A DNA stretch of 56,182 nucleotides from Alistipes timonensis (GTDB lineage Bacteria; Bacteroidota; Bacteroidia; Bacteroidales; Muribaculaceae). Positions 42,237-49,482 of the stretch are shown piece after piece (the first letter of the stretch is position 1; each line of letters starts with the position of its first letter). The notes under the pieces were generated by a model. The model searched no databases. It had not been told where the DNA came from and saw only the letters and a program-made list of their open reading frames with translations. Location of the stretch: assembly GCA_023663385.1 (NCBI GenBank), contig JAMPHO010000005.1, positions 1 to 56,182 on the forward strand, written 5' to 3'. The position numbers were made by a program, and so were the translations under genes.

Positions 42237-42940
42237 CCCCCCTGTTCATAATACCCGCCCGCGGCGGGAGCAAAGGGATTCCGCGGAAAAACATCAAGCT
42301 CCTGGCCGGGCGACCGCTGATCGCCTACACCATCGACGCGGCCAGGGAGGCGTGCCGCCGCCTCGGCCTCACCGATAGGAACATACTCCTGTCGACCGAC
42401 GACGAGGAGATTGCCGCCGTGGCCGAGGGGCTCGGTCTCCCCGTGCCCTACCGGCGCCCCGCGGCGCTGGCCGCCGACACTTCCGGCTCGCGCGAGGTGA
42501 TAATCGACGCTATGGACTGGGCCGAGGCCCGCGGCATAGCCTTCGACACCGCCGTGCTACTGCAACCGACCTCCCCATTCCGCACCGCCGACGACATCGC
42601 GGGGTGCATGGATGCCTTCACTCCAGGAGAGACCGATATGGCGGTAAGCGTCGTGGAGACCGCCGCAAACCCCTACTACAACTGCTTCGAGACCGCGCCC
42701 GACGGCTATCTCCGCATATCCAAGGGTGACGGACTGCTCACCCGGCGCCAGGACGCTCCCAAGGCGTGGGAATACAACGGCGCCGTATATGTGATCAATC
42801 CCGAATCGGCGCGCCGTATGCCCTTGGGGGCTTTCCCCCGCCGGGTACCCTACAAAATGCCCCGTGAGCGCTCGCTCGACATCGACTCACCCCTCGACTG
42901 GGCGATAGCCGAAACAGTTATGGGCCTACAAAACGATTGA
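42233..42940 (+). CDS. CMP-nonulosonic acid synthase (NeuA/LegF-like)
   Basis: This cytidylyltransferase activates sialic-type acids to the CMP-sugar for transfer. The 235-residue product has IPARGGSKGIPRKNIKLL (about 5-22, nucleotide binding), LLSTDDEEIA (about 52-61) and VLLQPTSPFRTADDI (about 104-118), all diagnostic of the family. Its ATG overlaps the previous stop (ATGA), a translational-coupling arrangement. It is followed 2 bp later by the PtmE-like gene. Whether the substrate is N-acetylneuraminate, legionaminate or pseudaminate is not decided by these motifs. Confidence 0.87.
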   Translation: MTPLFIIPARGGSKGIPRKNIKLLAGRPLIAYTIDAAREACRRLGLTDRNILLSTDDEEIAAVAEGLGLPVPYRRPAALAADTSGSREVIIDAMDWAEARGIAFDTAVLLQPTSPFRTADDIAGCMDAFTPGETDMAVSVVETAANPYYNCFETAPDGYLRISKGDGLLTRRQDAPKAWEYNGAVYVINPESARRMPLGAFPRRVPYKMPRERSLDIDSPLDWAIAETVMGLQND

Positions 42941-42942
42941 CG

Positions 42943-43989
42943 ATGCAACGACACTTCATACTTGAATCCGCCCCGGTGCTCGACGCCCTGCGCCGCCTCA
43001 ACGACCTCTCGGGCGAGGTGATGACACTCATCGCGACCGACAGCGACGGCCGGCCGCTCGGCACCGTAACCGACGGCGACATACGCCGGGCGCTCATACG
43101 CGGCGCACGCCCCGACTCCCCGGTGAGCGAGGCTATGAACCGGGCGTTCACCTCGCTCAGCCGCCCCGACGACGTGGAGGCCATACGGCGGGCGCGCTCC
43201 AGGGGGCTGCGCCTCCTCCCGGTAACAGGGCCCGACGGGCGCGTCGAGCGTCTGCTCGACCTCACGAAGCAGGACACAGTGCTCCCGCTGTCGGCCATCC
43301 TGATGGCCGGAGGCAAAGGGGAGCGCCTGCGCCCCCTCACGCTAAAAACGCCGAAGCCGCTGCTCGAAATAGACGGGTGCCCGATTATCGACTACAACAT
43401 ACGCAACCTCGCCCGGGCCGGGATAACCGACGTGTCGGTGACCACGCGCTACCTCGCCGAGCAGATCGAGGAGCATTTCGCGGAGCCGGTCTGCGGCATC
43501 AAGGTAAAATGCGTGCGCGAGGAGCTGCCGCTGGGCACCATCGGCTCGGCCGGGCTCGTCAAGCGCGAAAGCGCGTTTTCCGACACCCTGGTTATGAACT
43601 CCGACCTGCTTACAAACGTTTCTCTTGAAGAAATGTATCTCCGCCACGTGCGGGAGAAGGCCGACGTCACCATCGCCGCGATACCCTACACCGTATCGGT
43701 GCCATACGCGATCCTATCGACCGACGGAGCCGCGGTGACCGCCCTCAGCGAGAAGCCCACCTACTCTCACTTCGCCAACGCCGGGATATACATTTTCTCG
43801 AACCGGCTGCTCGACTCCCTGCCGACCGACTCCCGCACCGACGCCACCGACCTGATCGAACGCGCCATAGCCGAGGGGCTCAAGGTGGTTCACTTCCCCT
43901 TGAACGGCACCTGGATCGACATAGGCTCGCCAGCCGACTTCCGCCACGCCGAGGAGCTTATGCGCCACCACCGCGAATGGCTCGGATAG
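42943..43989 (+). CDS. CBS-domain sugar nucleotidyltransferase (PtmE-like)
   Basis: The 348-residue product has a tandem CBS module (about 1-112, with TDGDIRRALIRGA near 45-57) fused to a nucleotidyltransferase domain that starts ILMAGGKGERLRPLTLKTPK (about 119-138). This fusion is that of PtmE, which makes GDP-glucosamine at the start of the legionaminic acid pathway in Campylobacter. The downstream motif LPLGTIGSAG (about 196-205) and the GTWIDIGSPADF segment (about 324-335) fit the family. I start at ATG 42943; an in-frame TTG at 42937 overlaps the previous stop. It completes a tightly packed three-gene operon. Confidence 0.82.
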   Translation: MQRHFILESAPVLDALRRLNDLSGEVMTLIATDSDGRPLGTVTDGDIRRALIRGARPDSPVSEAMNRAFTSLSRPDDVEAIRRARSRGLRLLPVTGPDGRVERLLDLTKQDTVLPLSAILMAGGKGERLRPLTLKTPKPLLEIDGCPIIDYNIRNLARAGITDVSVTTRYLAEQIEEHFAEPVCGIKVKCVREELPLGTIGSAGLVKRESAFSDTLVMNSDLLTNVSLEEMYLRHVREKADVTIAAIPYTVSVPYAILSTDGAAVTALSEKPTYSHFANAGIYIFSNRLLDSLPTDSRTDATDLIERAIAEGLKVVHFPLNGTWIDIGSPADFRHAEELMRHHREWLG

Positions 43990-44032
43990 CCGCCAGGCAT
44001 ATTAGAAAAAAACGACAATTCGACAATTATTT

Positions 44033-45214
44033 ATGGCTGATTCAAACTTTATAGACTACGTCAAAATCCTCTGCCGCTCAGGCAAGGGGGGCGCCGGTTC
44101 GAGCCACTTCTACCGAGCCAAATATATACCCAAGGGTGGCCCCGACGGGGGCGACGGGGGCCGCGGCGGCCACGTCATTCTCCGCGGCAACAAAAATATG
44201 TGGACCCTGCTGCCGCTCAAATACCGCCGCCACGTATTCGCCGGCAACGGCCAGGCCGGCTCGGGCGGCCGCAGCTTCGGTAAGGACGGCGAGGACCAGC
44301 TCATAGAGGTGCCCTGCGGCACCGTGGTGTTCGACGCCGAAACCGGCGAATACCTCTGCGAAATCACCGAGGACGGCCAGGAGGTAAAACTTCTCCGCGG
44401 CGGCAAGGGGGGCCTGGGTAACTGGCACTTCAAGTCGCCGACGAACCGCGCGCCGCGCTACGCCCAGCCCGGCCAGCCCGCGATCGAGAAGAGCGTGGTG
44501 CTCGAACTCAAACTGCTGGCCGACGTGGGCCTCGTCGGGTTCCCTAACGCCGGAAAGTCGACCCTGCTGTCGTCGCTCTCCGCCGCTCGCCCAAAAATAG
44601 CCGACTACCCCTTCACCACCATGGAGCCGCAGCTCGGTATCGTAGAATACCGCGGCAACCGCTCATTCGTTATGGCCGACATCCCCGGCATCATCGAGGG
44701 TGCCAGCGAGGGCAAAGGGCTGGGACTCCGTTTCTTGCGCCACATTGAGCGCAATGCCGTGCTCCTGTTTATGGTGCCAGCCGACGCCGACGACATATCG
44801 AAGGAGTACGAGGTGCTCCTCGAAGAACTGCGCCGCTTCAACCCCCAGCTTATGGATAAGGAGCGCGTGCTCGCCATATCGAAAAGCGATATGCTCGACG
44901 ACGAGCTGATAGCCGAAATCGAGCCGACGCTTCCCGCCGACATACCCCATGTGTTCATCTCGGCAGTCACCGGCCAGGGACTCACCGAACTTAAGGACGC
45001 CCTCTGGAAGGCCATCAACGACGACGCCAACCGCATCGAGGAGATACCCATCACCCACCGCCCCCTCGACGGCCACCACCGCGTGCGCGAGGAGGACGAA
45101 TTCATCTTCGAGCAGTCGCCACTCCCCGAGGAGGACGACGACCTCCTTCCCGAGGACCTGGAGGACGACGGCTTCGACCCCGACCTCGACTACGACTGGG
45201 ACGGCGAGGAATAA
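44033..45214 (+). CDS. obgE: Obg family GTPase
   Basis: ObgE is an essential GTPase in 50S ribosome assembly and stress control. The 393-residue product has the glycine-rich Obg fold (about 1-160, with [13 protein letters not shown] and [14 protein letters not shown]), a G domain with the P-loop [10 protein letters not shown] (about 166-175), switch [16 protein letters not shown] (about 215-230) and SKSDMLDD (about 283-290, the G4 motif as SKSD), and an acidic tail. It follows the nonulosonic operon after 43 bp, with no obvious promoter, so partial read-through from that operon is possible. Confidence 0.95.
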   Translation: MADSNFIDYVKILCRSGKGGAGSSHFYRAKYIPKGGPDGGDGGRGGHVILRGNKNMWTLLPLKYRRHVFAGNGQAGSGGRSFGKDGEDQLIEVPCGTVVFDAETGEYLCEITEDGQEVKLLRGGKGGLGNWHFKSPTNRAPRYAQPGQPAIEKSVVLELKLLADVGLVGFPNAGKSTLLSSLSAARPKIADYPFTTMEPQLGIVEYRGNRSFVMADIPGIIEGASEGKGLGLRFLRHIERNAVLLFMVPADADDISKEYEVLLEELRRFNPQLMDKERVLAISKSDMLDDELIAEIEPTLPADIPHVFISAVTGQGLTELKDALWKAINDDANRIEEIPITHRPLDGHHRVREEDEFIFEQSPLPEEDDDLLPEDLEDDGFDPDLDYDWDGEE

Positions 45215-45243
45215 TCCCCCGAACCCCCAACCGTTATATCATC

Positions 45244-45294
45244 CAATGTCGGAGACCCCGCGCAAGCGTACGTCGCGCGAGGTCTCCGACATTG
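45244..45294. terminator. Long inverted repeat after obgE
   Basis: CAATGTCGGAGACC (45244-45257) pairs perfectly with GGTCTCCGACATTG (45281-45294), and CGCGC/GCGCG (45259-45263 with 45275-45279) extends the stem to a loop of about 11 nt. The T-run is absent (CTATCTCTCT follows). It is a probable transcription end or mRNA-stabilising structure for obgE. Confidence 0.55.
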
Positions 45295-45322
45295 CTATCT
45301 CTCTAAACCAGGCATCCACCTT

Positions 45323-45414
45323 CTCACAAATTTGGAAGTGAAACCCTCATAAGTTTGGAAGTGAGCCACTCACAAATTTGTAAATCAAAGCCTTACAAGT
45401 TTAGAAGTCTGATG
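45323..45414. repeat. Four tandem 23-bp repeats
   Basis: Units start at 45323, 45346, 45369 and 45392, exact 23-bp period. The first is CTCACAAATTTGGAAGTGAA; the others differ at a few positions (TCATAAGTTTGG, TCACAAATTTGT, TTACAAGTTTAG cores). Each core is a quasi-palindrome, TCAC-N10-GTGA. There are no spacers, so this is not CRISPR. A 23-bp period (about 2.2 turns) is odd for an operator. No gene in the 170 bp after it is an obvious target. Confidence 0.62.
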
Positions 45415-45529
45415 CTTTTCCCGGACAACAAAATCAATACCAACCGTGGTTGGAGACCTTGCTCTGGAAGCTGCGGAGATGGCACGGGAGGCGGTTTTGC
45501 TGGAGTTTTAGGGCAAAAGGGGCGCGGCG

Positions 45530-45561
45530 TTTCCGCGGTTGCGAAAAATGTTGTAACTTAG
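45530..45561 (+). promoter_or_regulatory. Probable promoter of the dihydrouridine synthase gene
   Basis: TTTC (45530-45533), 20 nt, then TAACTTAG (45554-45561), one mismatch from TAnnTTTG. It gives a leader of about 20 nt. Confidence 0.5.
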
Positions 45562-45586
45562 CGAGAACTTTTACTGACAGGAAACA

Positions 45587-46591
45587 ATGAAGATAGCTGA
45601 CATCAACCTGGGCGAGAGGCCGGTGATGCTGGCGCCGATGGAGGACGTCACCGACCAGTCGTTCCGCCTGATTTGCAAAGAATTGGGAGCCGACATGGTG
45701 TACACCGAGTTTGTTTCGGCCGACGCCCTTATTCGTAATATCGCCGCCACAACCCGCAAGCTCGCCATAGCCCCCGCGGAGCGCCCCGCGGCAATCCAGA
45801 TTTATGGCCGCGAGGTTGAGCCGATGGTAGAGGCCGCGAAGATGGTCGAACAGGCGCGCCCCGACATACTCGACCTCAATTTCGGCTGCCCGGTGAAGAA
45901 AGTGGCCGGAAAAGGCGCCGGGGCCGGGCTGCTGCGCGACATACCCAAGATGCTGGAAATCACCAAGGCGGTGGTCAAGGCCGTTAATATCCCGGTCACG
46001 GTGAAAACCCGCCTGGGATGGGACCATAACTCGAAAATCATCGTAGAACTGGCCGAGCAGCTCCAGGACTGCGGCATACAGGCCATTACCGTACACGGCC
46101 GCACCCGCTCGCAACTCTACACCGGCGAGGCCGACTGGGAAACCATAGCCCGGGTAAAGGAAAATCCGCGCCTGAAGATTCCCGTGATAGGCAACGGCGA
46201 CATTACCACCCCCGAGCGGCTCGTGGAGGCGTTTGACCGCTACGGCGTCGACGGCGTTATGGTAGGGCGCGCCGCCATAGGAAACCCCTGGATTTTCAGC
46301 GACATGAAGCAGACCCTCCTCCACGGCAAGGTTGAGCGTCCGCTGTCGCTGGCCGACAAGTTCGCCATTCTCCGGCGGCAAATCGCCGAGAGCGTCGACC
46401 GCATCGACGAATACCGAGGGATACTCCACATACGCCGCCACCTGGCCGTATGCTCCCTCTTCAAGGGGATTCCCAACTTCCGCGACACCCGTATCGCGAT
46501 GCTCCAGGCCGACAACCTGGAGCGGCTCTGGGAGATTCTCGACGACGTGGAGCACCGCATACTCCCGGCTCACCTCGAACAACAAAACTAA
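45587..46591 (+). CDS. dusB: tRNA-dihydrouridine synthase
   Basis: The flavoenzyme reduces specific uridines in the tRNA D-loop. The 334-residue product has an FMN-binding TIM barrel with MLAPMEDVTDQSFR (about 14-27), the active-site motif FGCPVKKVAGKGAG (about 98-111, catalytic Cys100), TVHGRTRSQLYTG (about 169-181), VIGNGDI (about 202-208) and DGVMVGRAAIGNPWIF (about 222-237). It is DusB-like by motif set. The GIN-domain gene follows after 7 bp and the flippase overlaps that gene, so all three may be one transcript. Confidence 0.92.
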   Translation: MKIADINLGERPVMLAPMEDVTDQSFRLICKELGADMVYTEFVSADALIRNIAATTRKLAIAPAERPAAIQIYGREVEPMVEAAKMVEQARPDILDLNFGCPVKKVAGKGAGAGLLRDIPKMLEITKAVVKAVNIPVTVKTRLGWDHNSKIIVELAEQLQDCGIQAITVHGRTRSQLYTGEADWETIARVKENPRLKIPVIGNGDITTPERLVEAFDRYGVDGVMVGRAAIGNPWIFSDMKQTLLHGKVERPLSLADKFAILRRQIAESVDRIDEYRGILHIRRHLAVCSLFKGIPNFRDTRIAMLQADNLERLWEILDDVEHRILPAHLEQQN

Positions 46592-46598
46592 GAATCAT

Positions 46599-47369
46599 AT
46601 GAGACTCAGCAAAATAATACTTTCTCTCTGCGCCCTTGCCGCCTCGCTGGCCGCCTCGGCCGACGAGCTGGTGCTCTCGCGCTACGAACTGTCGGTAGGC
46701 GACTTCACCGAGCTGTCGGTGGTCGACGGACTGAACGTCAACTACAAGTGCCACCCCGACTCGGCCGGAACCATCGTGTTCGAGACAACTGCCGCAATAG
46801 CCGACCAGATTCTCTTCGAAAACAACAAAAAGGGGAAACTCTCCATCGAGAAGCAGTTCCACGCCGACAACGACCTCGTGTGGGGGCTCCCCGACATCAC
46901 GGTTTACTCCCGCTTCCTCACCTCGGTGACCAACAGCGGCGACTCCACGGTGAAAGTCATCACCGTGAAGCCAACCATCAACTTCAAGGCCGCGGTGATT
47001 GGGAACGGCCGACTGATTGTCAACGACATCGACTGCGTGAAATTCGAAGGCTCGATCAAAACCGGCAACGGCACGCTCGTGGCCTCCGGGCAGTGCGACG
47101 AAGCCTCGCTGGTCAACACCGGCGTGGGAGCCATCCAGGCCGACCGCCTGCGGGCCAACGAGGCCACCTGCCGCTTCTTCGGCTCGGGCACTACCGGCGT
47201 GTGGGCCGTGAAGTCGCTGATAATAAAGGGTATGTTCCCCGGCAAGCTCTACTACAAGGGTGAGCCCGAGAAACTCAAGAACTACGCCATGGGGGTGAAA
47301 CTCTACTCCCTCGACGCCATAAGCCGCAAACCGCTCGAAGAGGAAAGTGAACCCGACGCCGAGGAATAA
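46599..47369 (+). CDS. GIN domain (DUF2807) exported protein
   Basis: The 256-residue product has a signal peptide (about 1-22, ending ASA-D). It then has the beta-helix-like pattern of DUF2807/GIN domains: FTELSVVDGLNVNYK (about 36-50), then repeated short strands with Asp/Asn/Gly turns (SGDSTVKV, GNGRLIVNDID, TGNGTLVASGQ, TGVGAIQADRL). The family is common in Bacteroidota envelopes; its function is unknown. I start at ATG 46599; the longer open frame from 46332 lies inside dusB. The C-terminal 23 bp overlaps the GTG start of the flippase gene. Confidence 0.82.
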   Translation: MRLSKIILSLCALAASLAASADELVLSRYELSVGDFTELSVVDGLNVNYKCHPDSAGTIVFETTAAIADQILFENNKKGKLSIEKQFHADNDLVWGLPDITVYSRFLTSVTNSGDSTVKVITVKPTINFKAAVIGNGRLIVNDIDCVKFEGSIKTGNGTLVASGQCDEASLVNTGVGAIQADRLRANEATCRFFGSGTTGVWAVKSLIIKGMFPGKLYYKGEPEKLKNYAMGVKLYSLDAISRKPLEEESEPDAEE

Positions 47370-48870
47370 CGCCCCCGAGGCCGCCGAACCCGACAAAAGC
47401 GCGCGGCTTAAAGCGCTGACGGCGCGCTCGGTGAAGTGGAACATCATCGACCGCGTGTCGTCGCAGCTCCTCTACGCCGTCACCGGGGTCGTGCTCGCCC
47501 GGCTTCTGAGTCAGGACGACTTCGGCCTGGTAGGGGCGATGCTCGTGTTCCAGGCCTTCGCCTCGCTGTTTGTTGACAGCGGCTTCTCCTACGCCCTGAT
47601 CCAGCGCAAGAACCCCACGCGGCTCGACTACAGCACAGTGCTGTGGTTCAATATGGCAGTGGCCTGCGCGGCCTACGCGGTACTCTTCTTCGCCGCGCCC
47701 CTCATCGCCGACTGCTTCCAGGGCGACCGGCGCCTGATACCCATGAGCCGCGTCATGTTCCTGTCGTTCATCCTTAGCGCGTCGGCCATCGTGCAGACCA
47801 ACCGCCTGATGAAGCGTATGGATGTGAAGATGGTGGCCGTCTCCAACTCGGTCGGACTCTTCGCCGGGGCTATCGTGGGAATCTCGCTCGCCGTCACAGG
47901 CCACGGCGCGTGGGCCATCGTCTGGCAGACCATCACCCTCAACGGAGTCAAATCGCTCACCCTCTGGCTCACCTCCGGCTGGCAACCCCTGCTGAAATTC
48001 TCCCCGGCCTCGCTCCGCTCCTTCTTCGCCGTGGGCTGGGGCATGATGGGCACCTCGTTTCTCAACACCCTCTTCCAGAACATCTACTCCTTCTTCATAG
48101 GCAACCGCGCCGGCCTCGCTCCACTCGGCTACTACTCCCAGGCCGACAAGTGGAGCAAAATGGGGGTAACCTCGATTTCGCAGGTGCTCACCTCCTCGTT
48201 TCTCCCCGCCCTCGCCGAGGTACAGGACGACCCCGGGCGCTTCAGCCGGGTAAGCACGAAGATGAACCGCTTCACCGCCTACATCCTCTTCCCCGCCATA
48301 GGGTTCCTCATCCTCCTGGCCGAGCCGATATTCCACTGCCTTTTCGGCGAGAAATGGGATGCCTCGATAATCCTTTTCCAGCTACTGCTGGCCCGCGGCG
48401 TGTTCACCGTGCTCAGTTCGCTCTACAACAACTACGCGGTGGCAGTGGCCCGCACCCGCCTCGTCATGGCCATGGAGGCGCTCCGCGACGGCGCGGCCTT
48501 CGCGCTCCTCGCCGCCGCCCTACCCTTCATAGCCGACACCCGCCCGGGCGACCCCGTGTGGGGCATCCGCCTGATGCTCTACGGCCAGCTCGCCGCATCG
48601 GCCCTGAGCTGGGCGGTGATGGCGGTGAAAACCGCGCCAATCACCGGGCGGCGCTTCCTCCCCTTCGTGGCCGATTCCCTCCCCTACCTCGCGCTCACAC
48701 TCGCCATAATGGCGGTAGCCTGGGTAGAGCGCGCCTGGATTTCCGACCCCTGGGCGCTCCTCTTAGCCCAGGGAGCCACGGCCCTCGCCCTATACCTCGC
48801 CGCCAACAGCCTCCTCGGTTCCAATATACAGCGCGAGGTACTCGGGCAGCTCCGCCGCCGCAAGACCTGA
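47347..48870 (+). CDS. Polysaccharide flippase (MOP/Wzx type)
   Basis: The 507-residue product has about 12-14 transmembrane helices and the MOP-superfamily flippase layout. Conserved segments include SVKWNIIDRVSSQLLYAVTG (about 28-47), VLARLLSQDDFGLVGAM (about 49-65), and FVDSGFSYALIQRKNPT (about 76-92), as in WzxC-type exporters of lipid-linked glycans. It flips undecaprenyl-linked units across the inner membrane. The GTG start at 47347, preceded by AGAGGAAA, overlaps the GIN gene by 23 bp, suggesting coupled translation. No glycosyltransferases are adjacent, which is unusual for a Wzx gene. Confidence 0.87.
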   Translation: MNPTPRNNAPEAAEPDKSARLKALTARSVKWNIIDRVSSQLLYAVTGVVLARLLSQDDFGLVGAMLVFQAFASLFVDSGFSYALIQRKNPTRLDYSTVLWFNMAVACAAYAVLFFAAPLIADCFQGDRRLIPMSRVMFLSFILSASAIVQTNRLMKRMDVKMVAVSNSVGLFAGAIVGISLAVTGHGAWAIVWQTITLNGVKSLTLWLTSGWQPLLKFSPASLRSFFAVGWGMMGTSFLNTLFQNIYSFFIGNRAGLAPLGYYSQADKWSKMGVTSISQVLTSSFLPALAEVQDDPGRFSRVSTKMNRFTAYILFPAIGFLILLAEPIFHCLFGEKWDASIILFQLLLARGVFTVLSSLYNNYAVAVARTRLVMAMEALRDGAAFALLAAALPFIADTRPGDPVWGIRLMLYGQLAASALSWAVMAVKTAPITGRRFLPFVADSLPYLALTLAIMAVAWVERAWISDPWALLLAQGATALALYLAANSLLGSNIQREVLGQLRRRKT

Positions 48871-48912
48871 CCTAACCAATCTCACAATAAGTATCACCAA
48901 CCAATTACCTCT

Positions 48913-49389
48913 ATGAAATTCAAAGTAGAACTCAGCCGCTTCTCCTCCATTCTCACGATTCTGACACTCGGGCTGCTGATAGTGGCGCTAATCGCCACTC
49001 GCCACGAAACAGACAAGTTCATACTCCTTGCGGTAATCATCCTCGCCGTACTCATCCCCTCGATGTTCTACGCCCCGATGTCGGTAACCATCACCGACGA
49101 AGAGGTATGCGTGAACTCCCCCTTCAAAATCCACACCATACCCATGCGGCGCATAGTCAGCGCCGAGCGTTACCAGCCAACCATGGGCAGCATACGCCTC
49201 ATCGGCTCCGGCGGCTTCATGGGTTACTTCGGCATATTCCGCGAAGGTGACACGGGCCGCTATATGGCCTACTACGGCAAATCGTCGGACTGCATCCTCC
49301 TCCGCCTCGACAACGGCGACAAATACGTCATCGGCTGCAAAGACCCCGACACCGCCCTCCGCCTAATCCGCTCCCACCTCCCCGCCTGA
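48913..49389 (+). CDS. Membrane protein with bacterial PH-like domain
   Basis: The 158-residue product has two closely spaced transmembrane helices (about 13-31 and 37-56). A soluble beta-rich domain follows, with VTITDEEVCVNSPFKIHTIP (about 57-76), MRRIVSAERY (about 78-87) and a GDKYVIGCKDPDTALRLI-type end. The order TM pair then compact beta sheet with final helix is that of bacterial PH-like domains. The role is unknown. It lies 42 bp after the flippase, so it may share its transcript. A perfect 13-bp terminator hairpin follows. Confidence 0.72.
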   Translation: MKFKVELSRFSSILTILTLGLLIVALIATRHETDKFILLAVIILAVLIPSMFYAPMSVTITDEEVCVNSPFKIHTIPMRRIVSAERYQPTMGSIRLIGSGGFMGYFGIFREGDTGRYMAYYGKSSDCILLRLDNGDKYVIGCKDPDTALRLIRSHLPA

Positions 49390-49411
49390 CTTTCACGCCC
49401 ATACAAATTAC

Positions 49412-49445
49412 AGCCGGGCCGCGCTTGGATTCGCGCGGCCCGGCT
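49412..49445. terminator. Hairpin between convergent genes
   Basis: AGCCGGGCCGCGC (49412-49424) pairs perfectly with GCGCGGCCCGGCT (49433-49445) over an 8-nt loop. No T-run follows on the plus strand; TGTAATTTG follows on the minus strand. It is likely a shared terminator of the PH-domain gene and the minus-strand LRR gene. Confidence 0.7.
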
Positions 49446-49482
49446 CCCTGCTTAAGGGCGATAGTCTATGTGTGTCTTTCGA

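Larger units (their letters stand above)
45215..45586. other. 372-bp gene-free stretch with hairpin and tandem repeats
   Basis: No credible gene is seen. It holds a near-perfect long hairpin (45244-45294), four 23-bp tandem repeats (45323-45414), a stretch of about 100 bp open in several short frames with no start or known motif, and the promoter of the following gene (45530-45561). Confidence 0.6.

Noticed and set aside
45323..45414. The 23-bp array as a CRISPR.
   Set aside because: Units abut with no spacers, diverge from each other, and no cas gene is near.
45425..45510. Possible remnant of a coding gene after the repeat array.
   Set aside because: Two plus-strand frames look mildly protein-like, but neither has a start, a motif or support from composition.
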